Positions 16,973 to 25,946 are shown, counted from the stretch's first letter. The stretch: 64,000 bases of DNA from JBFXCS01 sp050181915 (GCA_050181915.1 JBFXCS010000003.1:124001-188000); one strand, 5' to 3'. Numbers and translations: made by a program. The notes: generated by a model not told the origin, from the sequence alone.

Positions 16973-19507
16973 CTACTCCGCGGCCACGGCGCGCAGCACA
17001 TCGAGCCGGGCCGCCCGGTGGGCGGGGCGGGCGGCCGCGAGCACCCCGGCGCCGGCCGCGATGAGCAGGATCACGGCGAGCTGGCCGCCCGGGACCGACA
17101 CCACCGACAGCTCGTCGCCGCCGGCCGCCTTCACCAGCCCCCAGCCGAGGAACGCGCCCAGAGCCAACCCGCCGATCGCGCCGAAGACGGCGACGATCAC
17201 GGACTCCCAGCGCACCATGGCGCGCATCTGACCGCGGGTCTGGCCCACCGCCCGCAGCACGCCCAGCTCGCGGGTGCGCTCGTGGATCGAGAGGGACAGG
17301 GTGTTCGCGATGCCCATCAGGGCGATGAGGATCGCGAGCCCCAGGAGGCCGTAGACGACCGCCAGCATCTGGTCGACCTGACCCGCGACGGTGTCGATGA
17401 ACTCCTCGCGGTCCTGCGGCGACGGCGCCATGTGGCGCTCGGCGACCGCCTCCACGGCGGCGCGACCGCGCTCCGGCGAGACGCCGTCGGCGAGCTTCAC
17501 CAGCACGGCGTCGTCCGACGGCTGGGTCGCGTGGGGGGTGTAGGCCCCGGCGGGCATCACGAGGTCGCCCACCAGGTCAGCGTCGTCGTAGATCGCGGCC
17601 ACCCGCATCGTCTCGGTGGAGCCGTCCGCGAAGCGCACCGGGACGTCGCTGCCCACGGTCCACCCGCGGTCGCGGGCGTAGTCGCCCTCGACCGCGAGGC
17701 CGCGTGACCCCAGGCGGTCGAGCGAGCCGTCGGTGACCCCGATGTCCAGCACCGCCCCCAGCTGCCGCGGGTCGGTGACGACGGGGTACACGGTCGCGCC
17801 GTCGATGGTGACGACGGCGTCGCCGAGGCCGGCGGCGGCGGCGACCTCGTGCAGCGCGGCGACGTCCGCCGCGAGGGCCGGGTCGAGGCCCGGGCCGCTG
17901 AAGTCCTGCCCCGCGATGACCAGATCGCCGGCGAAGGCGCGATCCACCGAGCGGTCGACCGACGCGGTGATCGAGGCGGCCATCACGGTGAAGAGGGTGA
18001 CGACGGCGATGCCGATCATGAGCGCCGACGCCGCGCCGGCGGCGCGGCGCGGCGCGCGCATCGCGTTGCGCCGGGCAAGCGACCCGGTGCGGCCGCGCAG
18101 CGCCGCGACGGGACCGCCGATGGCCGCCGTGGCGACGCGGGCCACCACCGGGCCGAGGGTCACGAAGCCCGCGAGCGTGAGGGCGGCGCCGGCGCCCGCC
18201 AGGGCGATGGAGCCGTCCCCCGACGCTCCGGCCAGCACGAGGGCCGCGCCCCCGCCCGCCAGGAGGACGCCCAGCAGAGCGCGCACCATGCGGGAGCCCT
18301 CGCGGTCGACCGCCACCTCGCGCATCGCGGCGAGCGGGGCGACGCGCGAGGCGCGCAGGGCCGGGCCGAGGCTGGCGAACAGGGTCACCAGGATGCCGAC
18401 GGACAGCGAGATCGCGGCCGCGTCCGCCCGCAGCACGGCCGAGCCGGCCGGTAGGCCCATGGTGGCGTCGAGGAGCGCCGCGAGGGCGGTGGCGAGGCCC
18501 ACGCCGACCGCGAGGCCGACGGCGGACGCGACGACGCCCGCCACCAGGGCCTCCGCCGCGACGGCGCCGAGCACCTGGCGCCGGGTGGCGCCGATCGCCC
18601 GCATCAGGGCGGCCTGGCGTGACCGCTGGGCCACCATGATGGCGAAGGTGTTGTGGATGCTGAAGACGGTGACCAGCAGGGCGACGCCGGCGAAGACGAG
18701 CAGCAGGGTCTCGAACATGTCGAGGAAGTCGCCCTGCACGTCGCGGATCTGCTCGGCGGTGAGCTCGCGGCCGGTGATCGCCTCCGCGCCCGGCGGCAGG
18801 ATCTCGCGGACGCGGCCGGCCAGATCGTCCTGGCTCACGTCGGGCCCGGCGCGCACGAGGATGTCCGTGATCCGGTCGGTGCGCCCCAGCAGGAGCTGCT
18901 GGGCCCGCTCGGTCGTGAACGCGGCGTAGGTGCTGCCGCCCAGGCCGTCGCGGGCGCCGAAGGTGGCGACGCCGACGACGGTGACGGGCACCGGCCGGGG
19001 CAGCAGCACCGTGGTGCGCGCGCCCACCGACAGGTCGCCGGCGCGGGCGGAGCCGCGGTCAATGACGACCTCGTCGGCGGCGCGCGGCGCCCGTCCCTCC
19101 ACCAGCCGGTACGGGTTGAGGGCCGGGTCGGCGATCCAGCCTCCGGCCGTGACGGGGGGACCGCCGCCGCCGATCGGGTCGCCGTCGGACCCCACGATCT
19201 GGCCGCGCCCCTCGACCTGCGGGACGGCGGCCGCGACGCCGGGGACGTCCGCCACGCGGGAGACGAGGCCCGCGTCCAGCAGGCCGCGCTGCTCGGCGGC
19301 CTCGTCGTTCCCGATCCGGGTGTCGCTGCGCACGACGACGTCGGTACCGGCGTTGGCGCGCTCGAAGGCATCGCCGAACCCGGCCTTCAGGGTGTCCGCC
19401 AGGACGAGGGTCGCGGCCAGGAAGGCCACGCCGAGCACGATCGCGAACGAGGTGCCCACCAGGCGGCGGCGACCGCCCCTCAGCGAGGCGACGAGGATGC
19501 GCCCCAT
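16973..19507 (-). CDS. MacB/FtsX-type ABC transporter permease (844 aa)
   Basis: A long permease with an N-terminal membrane segment, a large external MacB periplasmic core-like domain, and two FtsX-type membrane modules (about residues 260-400 and 740-844), i.e. the duplicated actinobacterial form. FtsX signature segments are VFSIHNTFAIMVAQRSRQAALMRAIGATR and IANTLSLSIHERTRELGVLRAVG. Such proteins move lipids, lipoproteins or peptides out of the membrane by mechanotransmission. It pairs with the ATPase 3 bp upstream. Confidence 0.88.
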   Translation of the reverse strand: MGRILVASLRGGRRRLVGTSFAIVLGVAFLAATLVLADTLKAGFGDAFERANAGTDVVVRSDTRIGNDEAAEQRGLLDAGLVSRVADVPGVAAAVPQVEGRGQIVGSDGDPIGGGGPPVTAGGWIADPALNPYRLVEGRAPRAADEVVIDRGSARAGDLSVGARTTVLLPRPVPVTVVGVATFGARDGLGGSTYAAFTTERAQQLLLGRTDRITDILVRAGPDVSQDDLAGRVREILPPGAEAITGRELTAEQIRDVQGDFLDMFETLLLVFAGVALLVTVFSIHNTFAIMVAQRSRQAALMRAIGATRRQVLGAVAAEALVAGVVASAVGLAVGVGLATALAALLDATMGLPAGSAVLRADAAAISLSVGILVTLFASLGPALRASRVAPLAAMREVAVDREGSRMVRALLGVLLAGGGAALVLAGASGDGSIALAGAGAALTLAGFVTLGPVVARVATAAIGGPVAALRGRTGSLARRNAMRAPRRAAGAASALMIGIAVVTLFTVMAASITASVDRSVDRAFAGDLVIAGQDFSGPGLDPALAADVAALHEVAAAAGLGDAVVTIDGATVYPVVTDPRQLGAVLDIGVTDGSLDRLGSRGLAVEGDYARDRGWTVGSDVPVRFADGSTETMRVAAIYDDADLVGDLVMPAGAYTPHATQPSDDAVLVKLADGVSPERGRAAVEAVAERHMAPSPQDREEFIDTVAGQVDQMLAVVYGLLGLAILIALMGIANTLSLSIHERTRELGVLRAVGQTRGQMRAMVRWESVIVAVFGAIGGLALGAFLGWGLVKAAGGDELSVVSVPGGQLAVILLIAAGAGVLAAARPAHRAARLDVLRAVAAE

Positions 19508-19510
19508 CGC

Positions 19511-20284
19511 TCAGTCCCCCAGCCGCGCCATGCGGTCGAGCACGCGCGGGGCGGTCGGCTGGTCCATGCGGTCGATGATCCGGCCGTCGGCGAGGAACAG
19601 CACCGCGTCGCTGTGGGCGGCCGCGGCCGGATCGTGGGTGACCATCACGATGGTCTGGCCCAGATCCCGGACGGCCCGCCCCATGAACTCCAGGATCTCG
19701 GTGCCGCTGCGCGAGTCGAGGTTGCCGGTGGGCTCGTCGGCGAAGATCACCTCGGGCCGCCCGGCGAGGGCCCGCGCGACGGCGACCCGCTGCTGCTGGC
19801 CGCCCGACAGCTCGGACGGCCGGTGCTTGAGACGGTCGCCCAGCCCCACCACGCGGACGATCTCGTCGAGCCAGCGGCGGTCGGGCCGGCGTCCCGCCAG
19901 GTCCATCGGCAGCGTGATGTTCTCGGCCGCCGACAGGGTGGGGATGAGGTTGAACGACTGGAACACGAAGCCCACCCGATCGCGCCGCAGCAGCGTGAGC
20001 TCGCGATCGGAGAGCGATCCCAGCTCGACGTCGCCGAGGTAGGCGCGCCCCTCGCTGAGCGAGTCGAGGCCGGCGAGGCAGTGCATCAGCGTCGACTTCC
20101 CCGATCCGGAGCTGCCCATGATGGCGGTGAAGCGTCCCGCCGGAATGTCGATGTCGACCCCGTCCAGGGCGCGCACCCGCGTCTCGCCGGCGCCGTACAC
20201 CTTCACGGCGGCCTCCGCGCGCGCCGCCGGCCGCGGCGGCGCGGCGACGCCCGTCCGGAACGGGTGCTCCTGAGCGACGCTCAT
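19511..20284 (-). CDS. ABC transporter ATP-binding protein (LolD/MacB type)
   Basis: A 257-residue ATPase: Walker A GSSGSGKST (about residue 56), Q-loop VFQSFNLIPTLSA, signature LSGGQQQRVAVARAL, Walker B EVIFADEPTGNLD and H-loop MVTHDP. This is the LolD/MacB subgroup (Walker B ending GNLD). First gene of the operon 20284-14228: ATPase, permease, kinase, regulator, DUF4097-like protein. The organisation suggests the two-component system senses an envelope signal and controls the exporter. Confidence 0.92.
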   Translation of the reverse strand: MSVAQEHPFRTGVAAPPRPAARAEAAVKVYGAGETRVRALDGVDIDIPAGRFTAIMGSSGSGKSTLMHCLAGLDSLSEGRAYLGDVELGSLSDRELTLLRRDRVGFVFQSFNLIPTLSAAENITLPMDLAGRRPDRRWLDEIVRVVGLGDRLKHRPSELSGGQQQRVAVARALAGRPEVIFADEPTGNLDSRSGTEILEFMGRAVRDLGQTIVMVTHDPAAAAHSDAVLFLADGRIIDRMDQPTAPRVLDRMARLGD

Positions 20285-20388
20285 GGCTCTCTCCTCGTGT
20301 CGTGATCGGGATGCCCGGGTGGCCGGGCGACGCAGGCCACGCTACGAGGGGCCGTCCGGAGGTTCGATGACGCCACCGGGCATCTTCG

Positions 20389-20408
20389 GGGTGGGGTTTT
20401 CCCCACCC
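20389..20408. promoter_or_regulatory. Perfect hairpin in the divergent spacer between the ABC operon and the YrdB-like gene
   Basis: GGGTGGGG (20389-20396), TTTT, CCCCACCC (20401-20408). It sits 21 bp before the YrdB-like start and about 105 bp from the ABC operon start, so it could be a protein-binding site or an attenuator rather than a terminator. Confidence 0.4.
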
Positions 20409-20429
20409 GCGCGCCATCATCCGGGTGTC

Positions 20430-20777
20430 GTGAGCCCGCTCTCGGTCGCCAACGCCGCCCTCGCCTTCCTGGTCGAGGCGGCGATGCTCGTGCTGCTGGC
20501 CTGGTGGGGCTTCGCCCTCGACGCGCCGGTCGCGGCGCGGATCGCGGCGGGCCTCGGAGCGCCGGCCCTCGCGGCCCTCGTCTGGGCCCGCTTCCTGGCG
20601 CCGGCGCGCCGCGGGCGCGGCCGGCTGGAGATGCCGTGGCTGCTGATCGTGAAGGCGGTCCTGTTCGCCGCGGCCGCGGCCGCGATCTGGAGCGCCGGCC
20701 ACCGCTCCGTGGCGGTCGCCTTCGCCGTCGCCACGACGGTCCACCTCGTGGCGGGGGCGGCCCTGAGGGAGCTGTGA
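20430..20777 (+). CDS. YrdB-like (DUF2568) small membrane protein
   Basis: A 115-residue protein with four hydrophobic segments. The N-terminal VSPLSVANAALAFLVEAAMLVLLAWWGF and the later VWARFLAPARRGR loop match the YrdB/DUF2568 family. GTG 20430 was chosen because family members start just before the first membrane segment; an upstream in-frame ATG at 20367 would overlap the GGGTGGGG hairpin. Function of the family is unknown. Confidence 0.75.
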   Translation: MSPLSVANAALAFLVEAAMLVLLAWWGFALDAPVAARIAAGLGAPALAALVWARFLAPARRGRGRLEMPWLLIVKAVLFAAAAAAIWSAGHRSVAVAFAVATTVHLVAGAALREL

Positions 20778-20845
20778 GCGCTCGATGCGGATGATCCGCG
20801 GCAGGGGGCCGCTCGGTCCACCGTGAGGTCGTCCGGCACTTGGCC

Positions 20846-20967
20846 TACAGTCGACGGTGCCCCTTTAACGGGGGGCGTGGATGTCAGCGAAGTCCGGTGG
20901 GAATCCGGCGCTGTGCCGCAACGGTGATGCCCCTCGGGGATGAGCCCGGTCGCCTGCTCCACGTCGT
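20846..20967 (+). promoter_or_regulatory. Cobalamin (B12) riboswitch upstream of nrdB-nrdA, with promoter
   Basis: TACAGT (20846-20851) is a good -10. The aptamer follows: CGACG (20853-20857) closes with CGTCG (20962-20966) as P1; the core reads GTCAGCGAAGTCCGGTGG GAATCCGG, CGCTGTGCCGCAACGGTGATGCC (20909-20931) and the 3' block ATGAGCCCGGTCGCCTGC (20940-20957). Cobalamin-controlled class I RNR operons are known from Streptomyces, where the B12-dependent class II enzyme takes over when B12 is available. Confidence 0.9.
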
Positions 20968-21024
20968 TGGTTGAGTCCTCGAGCGAGGGACCGGCCGAAC
21001 CGTCGCCCTCCGGCTCCGGGTCGC

Positions 21025-21050
21025 CCTCCCCTCGCCCGTCGAGCGGGAGG
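21025..21050 (+). promoter_or_regulatory. SD-sequestering hairpin before nrdB
   Basis: CCTCCC (21025-21030) plus CTCG (21031-21034) can pair with CGAG (21040-21043) and GGGAGG (21045-21050), burying the only ribosome-binding site of nrdB 6 bases before GTG 21057. This is a plausible translational output of the riboswitch. Confidence 0.55.
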
Positions 21051-21056
21051 AAAACG

Positions 21057-22142
21057 GTGCAGACGACCTACGAGATCGGCCCCCGGACGTTCGTGCTCGA
21101 CCGCGACAAGGCGGAGGCGGCTCTGGCGGCGAAACGGGTCGTCGGCGGGCGCGAGACCATGTGCTTCAACCTCCTGCCCCTGCGCTACACCTGGGCGTAC
21201 GAGCTGTACCGCACCATGAAGGCGAACCACTGGGAGCCCGAGGACGTCCCGATGCAGCGCGACGTCGAGCAGTGGCGCAGCGCGTCGGCCCTCAGCGACA
21301 TCGACCGCTGGATCGTGCGCATGGGCATCGGCTACTTCTCGGCGGCCGAGGGCATCGTCGGCGACAACGTGATCCACGTGGTGCGCGAGCTGGTCACGGC
21401 CTCCGAGCTGAAGCTCGTGCTGGGCCGGCACGCCCACGAGGAGAACATCCACGCCGACTCGCTGCTCTACATGATCGCGTCGCTCGGCATCGACCCGCAC
21501 GAGTGCGAGGCGATGTTCGACGACATCCCCACCATCGTCGAGAAGAACGCCTTCGTCACCCGGGTGTCGCACGCCCTGCGGCGCGACCTCGACATGACCG
21601 ACCCCGAGGCGCTGCGCCTGCTGGCGACCAACGTCTTCGTGTTCGGCCAGTGCATGGAGGGCACCCAGTTCTACGGCCTGTTCGGGATGATCCTGTCGCT
21701 GTACCGCCAGGGGAAGCTGCCCGGCATCGGCACGATGTTCCGCTACACGCTGCGGGACGAGTCGAACCACATCGAGCTGTTCCGGCGCCTGCTGCGCGAG
21801 CTGGTCGCCGAGAACCCCGCGATCTGGACCGCCGACCTGCGCGAGGAGCTGCGCGAGCTGATGCGCGAGGCGGTCGCCCTCGAGAAGCGCTTCATCGACG
21901 ACTGCCTGCCGGTCGAGGCGGTCGGCCTCTCGGGCGACGAGTTCTCCCGCTACATCGACCACATCGCCGACCGGCGCCTCGACGGGGTCGGCCTCGCCCC
22001 GCTCACCGGCGGCGTCGAGAACCCCCTGCCCTGGCTCGCCGAGCTGATGGACGTGCGCAAGGAGCAGAACTTCTTCGAGGGCCGCGTCACCGAGTACCAG
22101 AAGGCCTCCTCCCTGGCCGTCGTCAGCGACGACGAGCTGTGA
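21057..22142 (+). CDS. nrdB: Ribonucleotide reductase small subunit, class Ic-like (radical Tyr replaced by Leu)
   Basis: A 361-residue R2 protein that houses the metal cofactor oxidising the active-site Cys of NrdA. Metal ligands: Glu98 (AAEGIV; Asp in class Ia), Glu129 and His132 (EENIH), Glu201 (CMEGTQ), Glu235 and His238 (DESNH). The residue matching the radical Tyr of E. coli (Tyr122) and Phe127 of Chlamydia is Leu136 (HADSLLY). A Tyr two residues further, the GTQFYGLF Tyr, the N-terminal TWAYEL Trp and the C-terminal RVTEYQ Tyr are kept. Start GTG 21057 behind GGGAGG. Confidence 0.92.
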   Translation: MQTTYEIGPRTFVLDRDKAEAALAAKRVVGGRETMCFNLLPLRYTWAYELYRTMKANHWEPEDVPMQRDVEQWRSASALSDIDRWIVRMGIGYFSAAEGIVGDNVIHVVRELVTASELKLVLGRHAHEENIHADSLLYMIASLGIDPHECEAMFDDIPTIVEKNAFVTRVSHALRRDLDMTDPEALRLLATNVFVFGQCMEGTQFYGLFGMILSLYRQGKLPGIGTMFRYTLRDESNHIELFRRLLRELVAENPAIWTADLREELRELMREAVALEKRFIDDCLPVEAVGLSGDEFSRYIDHIADRRLDGVGLAPLTGGVENPLPWLAELMDVRKEQNFFEGRVTEYQKASSLAVVSDDEL

Positions 22143-22179
22143 GAGCGCACCCGGACACCCACGGACAAGGAACGGACTC

Positions 22180-25100
22180 GTGCTGATCGACTTCGCGGAG
22201 ATCCTCCACGACCTGGAGCTGAAGCGCGCCGCCGCGCTGCCGCCGGAGGAGCGCCCCTTCATCGACGTCTCCGCCGCGGTGGGCGACCTCGACGCCGGCG
22301 ACCTCGCCCTCACGGTGCGCGGCCCCGGCGGCGACGACACGCCCTTCGTGCCCGAGGCCGCGGGGCGCCTGGTCGCCGACGCGATCGCCACCCTCGCGGT
22401 CGCCCGCGGCTCCGGGGAGGTCGACGGCGCCGACGAGCGGGCGCTGGTGCGGACGGTCACCGGCCGGGTGGTCGACCGCCTGCGCGAGGTCGAGGGCGTG
22501 TCGACCGTCACCGCCCACGACCTCTCCACCCTCGTGGAGGCGGGCCTGATCGCCTCGTCCGAGTACGACGTCGCGAAGGCGCTCGTGATGCTGCGCGCCA
22601 TGGCGCCGGCCGCGCCCTCCGCGGCGGCGACCGACGACCTGCGCCTCATCCGCCGCTCGGGCCACGTGGTGCGCTGGAACGCGCGCAAGATCGAGGCCGC
22701 CGTGGCGAAGGCCTTCCTGTCGATGGCCGCCGATCCGGCCCCCGCCGAGGCCGTGGCCCGGCGCGTCACCGAGCGCGCCGCGTCGCTGGGCCTCGCCTAC
22801 GTCCCGATCGAGACGGTCCAGGACATCGTGCAGGAGGAGCTGGTGCTGGGCGGCCACATGAGGGTGGCCGAGCGCTACATCGTGTACCGCGCCGAGCGCG
22901 CCCTGATGCGCGCCCAGGAGGCCGCCCGGCGCGACGGCGACATCGCGGCCGGCGACGAGGACCTGCGCGCCCGCATCCGCTTCGCCTCGATCGGCCTGGA
23001 CCTCGCGCTCGACGCCGACCGCATCGAGGCCGAGCTGCGGCGCTCGCTGCGCGACGGCATGGCGCCGGCCGAGCGGCGCAGCACCGTCGTGCTGAACGCC
23101 AAGTCGCTGGTCGAGCGCGACGCCGACTTCTCGCTCTTCGCGGGGCGCATCCTGCTCACCTACGTCTACGAGGAGACCCTCGGCTGGGAGATCGCCCGCG
23201 ACGGGGTCGCGGGCCTCGCCGCCGCCCATCGCCGCGCCCTGCGGCCGGCCCTGGAGCGCGGCGTCCGGGCCGAGCGCATCGCCCCCTCCCTGCTCGACTA
23301 CGACCTCGACCGGCTGGCGGCGGCCCTCGACCCGACCGCCGACCTCGACTTCGACTTCCTGGGCATCCAGACGCTCTACGACCGCTACCTCACGGTCGAC
23401 AAGACCGGCGGCGCCCCGGCGCGCATCGAGGCGCCGCAGATCTTCTGGATGCGGGTCGCGATGGGCGTCTGCCTGCCCGAGGACGGCGACCGCGAGGAGC
23501 GGGTGCTGGCCCTCTACGGCATGTACAAGGACCGCCGCTTCTGCTCGTCCACGCCCACGCTTTTCAACGCGGGCACGCCCCACTCGCAGCTGTCGTCCTG
23601 CTACCTCTACGTGGTCGACGACTCGCTCGAGTCGATCATGCAGCGCGGCATCGCCGAGAACGCGATGTGCAGCAAGTGGGCCGGCGGCCTGGGCGGCTCG
23701 TGGACCGCGGTGCGCGGCACCGGCTCCCACATCAAGGGCACCAACGGCGAGAGCCAGGGCCTGGTGCCGTTCCTCAAGCTCCACAACGACCAGCTGGTCG
23801 CCGTGAACCAGGGCGGCAAGCGCGCGGGCTCGGGGTGCGCCTACCTCGAGGTGTGGCACAACGACATCCGCGACTTCCTGGAGCTGCGCCGCAACACCGG
23901 CGACGAGCGCCGCCGCACCCACGACATGAACACGGCCAACTGGGTGCCGGACCTGTTCATGAAGCGGGTCGAGGCGCGCGCCGACTGGACCCTGTTCCGC
24001 TCGTCCGAGACCCCCGACCTCCACGACCTCTACGGCGCCGCCTTCGAGGCGCGCTACGCCGAGTACGAGCGGATGGCCGCCGACGGCCTGATCCACGGCG
24101 AGACGATCCCGGCGATCGAGCTGTGGAAGCTGATGCTGCGGATGCTGTTCGAGACCGGGCACCCCTGGATCACCTTCAAGGACCCGTGCAACCTGCGCAG
24201 CCCGCAGGACCACGCGGGCGTGGTGCACAGCAGCAACCTGTGCACCGAGATCACCCTCAACACGAGCGCCGACGAGACCGCCGTGTGCAATCTCGGCTCG
24301 ATCGTCATCGACCGCCACCTCACGCCCGAGGGCGGGATCGACCACGCCCGCCTGCGCGAGACCGTGCGCGTGGCGGTGCGCGCGCTCGACAACGTGATCG
24401 ACGTGAACTTCTACCCCACCGAGGCCGCGGCGCGCTCGAACGCCCGCCACCGGCCGGTGGGCCTGGGCGTGATGGGGCTGCAGTTCGCGCTCTACCGCCG
24501 CGGCACGCCCTTCGCGTCGGCCGAGGCGGTCGAGTTCAGCGACGAGATGATGGAGGCGATCGCCCTCTACGCCTACGAGGCGTCGTCCGACCTGGCGGCC
24601 GAGCGCGGCCGCTACCCCAGCTACGCCGGCTCGAAGTGGGACCGGGGCCTGCTGCCGCAGGACACCCTGGACCTGCTGGAGGCCGAGCGCGGCGTGCCCG
24701 TGGAGGTGCCGCGCGGCGGCCGCCTCGACTGGGCGCCGGTGCGGGCCAAGATCGCCGCCCAGGGGATGCGCAACTCGAACGTGCTGGCCATCGCGCCCAC
24801 CGCGACGATCGCGAACATCATGGGCACCTCGCCCTGCATCGAGCCGCTCTACAAGAACATCTTCGCCAAGTCGAACCTGTCCGGGGACTTCACGGTGCTC
24901 AACCCGTTCCTGGTGCGCGACCTGAAGGCGGCCGGGGCCTGGAGCCCGCAGGTGGCCGACGAGATCAAGTACTTCGACGGCGACCTGAGCGAGATCGACG
25001 CGATCCCGACCGAGATCCGCGAGCGCTACCCCACCGCCTTCGACATCGATCCGGCCTACCTCGTCGACGCCGCCGCGCGGCGCCAGAAGTGGATCGACCA

Positions 25101-25329
25101 GAGCCAGTCGCTCAACCTCTTCCTGGGCCAGCCGGACATGAGGTCGATGAGCCACATGTACCGCCGCGCCTGGCGGGCCGGGCTCAAGACCACCTACTAC
25201 CTGCGCACCCTGGGGGCGTCGACGATCGAGAAGTCGACCGTCGCCCGGCGCGAGGCGGAGCCGCCGCCCGCGGTCGACCCGCAGGCCTGCTCCATCGAGA
25301 ACGGCCCCGACTGCGAGGCCTGCCAGTAG
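22180..25329 (+). CDS. nrdA: Ribonucleoside-diphosphate reductase large subunit (class I)
   Basis: A 1049-residue catalytic subunit reducing NDPs to dNDPs. It has a weak first ATP-cone-like region (about 20-140), a clear ATP cone (LIRRSGHVVRWNARKIEAAV, from about 152), then the 10-stranded barrel: FCSSTPTLFNAGTPHSQLSSC (first redox Cys), SSNLCTEI (Asn, radical Cys, Glu), AVCNLGS (second redox Cys), TTYYLRTLG (radical-transfer Tyr pair) and the C-terminal CEACQ swinging redox pair. GTG 22180 follows AAGGAAC. Two ATP cones suggest dATP control. The last 29 bases recur at 26044-26072. Confidence 0.95.
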   Translation: MLIDFAEILHDLELKRAAALPPEERPFIDVSAAVGDLDAGDLALTVRGPGGDDTPFVPEAAGRLVADAIATLAVARGSGEVDGADERALVRTVTGRVVDRLREVEGVSTVTAHDLSTLVEAGLIASSEYDVAKALVMLRAMAPAAPSAAATDDLRLIRRSGHVVRWNARKIEAAVAKAFLSMAADPAPAEAVARRVTERAASLGLAYVPIETVQDIVQEELVLGGHMRVAERYIVYRAERALMRAQEAARRDGDIAAGDEDLRARIRFASIGLDLALDADRIEAELRRSLRDGMAPAERRSTVVLNAKSLVERDADFSLFAGRILLTYVYEETLGWEIARDGVAGLAAAHRRALRPALERGVRAERIAPSLLDYDLDRLAAALDPTADLDFDFLGIQTLYDRYLTVDKTGGAPARIEAPQIFWMRVAMGVCLPEDGDREERVLALYGMYKDRRFCSSTPTLFNAGTPHSQLSSCYLYVVDDSLESIMQRGIAENAMCSKWAGGLGGSWTAVRGTGSHIKGTNGESQGLVPFLKLHNDQLVAVNQGGKRAGSGCAYLEVWHNDIRDFLELRRNTGDERRRTHDMNTANWVPDLFMKRVEARADWTLFRSSETPDLHDLYGAAFEARYAEYERMAADGLIHGETIPAIELWKLMLRMLFETGHPWITFKDPCNLRSPQDHAGVVHSSNLCTEITLNTSADETAVCNLGSIVIDRHLTPEGGIDHARLRETVRVAVRALDNVIDVNFYPTEAAARSNARHRPVGLGVMGLQFALYRRGTPFASAEAVEFSDEMMEAIALYAYEASSDLAAERGRYPSYAGSKWDRGLLPQDTLDLLEAERGVPVEVPRGGRLDWAPVRAKIAAQGMRNSNVLAIAPTATIANIMGTSPCIEPLYKNIFAKSNLSGDFTVLNPFLVRDLKAAGAWSPQVADEIKYFDGDLSEIDAIPTEIRERYPTAFDIDPAYLVDAAARRQKWIDQSQSLNLFLGQPDMRSMSHMYRRAWRAGLKTTYYLRTLGASTIEKSTVARREAEPPPAVDPQACSIENGPDCEACQ

Positions 25330-25330
25330 G
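25302..25330 (+). repeat. Direct repeat copy 1 (3' end of nrdA)
   Basis: These 29 bases encode the last residues GPDCEACQ, the stop codon and two further bases. They are identical to 26044-26072. Similarity continues weakly for about five bases after the repeat and not at all before it. Confidence 0.9.
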
Positions 25331-25402
25331 GGCCGGCCGACAAGGTCTCAGCCGTCGCGTTGACGCCCTATGGGCGCAGCGCACGGCTGGGACAGCACCC
25401 AC

Positions 25403-25861
25403 CTATCGTGGGAAGAATCGGAGCTCCGCCGCACCGGAGGGGGTCGCCTTGCCATGGCGCGCAAGGACAACCGTCCAGTAGTCCTCGTCCACCCCCTCGC
25501 CAACCTCGGCGAACCGCCAGCTGCACGTGGTGACACCTCCCCGGCGGCTGCATGCCGAGCCACGACCACCGAGGTCCCGGGTCCGGGCCACGGGCACCAC
25601 CCACCGCGGCTCTCGCCGGACCACGACCCGCACATCGGGACCCGACGACCCCGTGAACGTGAGGCGGAACGATCGAGGTACCGAGCCGGCCTGCGGCGCG
25701 GACGCGCGATAGCTGAACGTCGGCTCGCCGGCGGTCAGCGCGTACCTCACCGAGGCACCGTTTGGCCGAATGCCATCGGCGGCTCTGCCGTGATCGCCAC
25801 CGCATCCCGCGCTCGCCACGGCGATGGCGAGGAGGCATCCGACTGACGCTCGCCGGCGCAT
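25403..25861 (-). CDS. Putative lipoprotein inside the nrdA-end islet
   Basis: A 152-residue protein with a lipoprotein signal: MRRRASVGCLLAIAVASAGC, lipobox Cys at residue 20, followed by GGDHGRAADG. The mature part is beta-rich (VRYALTAGEPTFSYRASAPQ, RVVVRREPRWVVPVA) with two more Cys (SACSRRGGVTTCSW) that could form a disulfide. ATG 25859-25861 has GGAG 7 bases upstream; a longer start at 25876 is possible. No family recognised. It is antisense to any transcript reading through nrdA. Confidence 0.6.
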   Translation of the reverse strand: MRRRASVGCLLAIAVASAGCGGDHGRAADGIRPNGASVRYALTAGEPTFSYRASAPQAGSVPRSFRLTFTGSSGPDVRVVVRREPRWVVPVARTRDLGGRGSACSRRGGVTTCSWRFAEVGEGVDEDYWTVVLARHGKATPSGAAELRFFPR

Positions 25862-25946
25862 GGGCGTTCTCCGCATCAGCCTCAGCGCATCGCTCCTCGC
25901 CGAGCCGATCTCCTGCCCCACGGACAGCGGGCGAGGACTTCACCCA

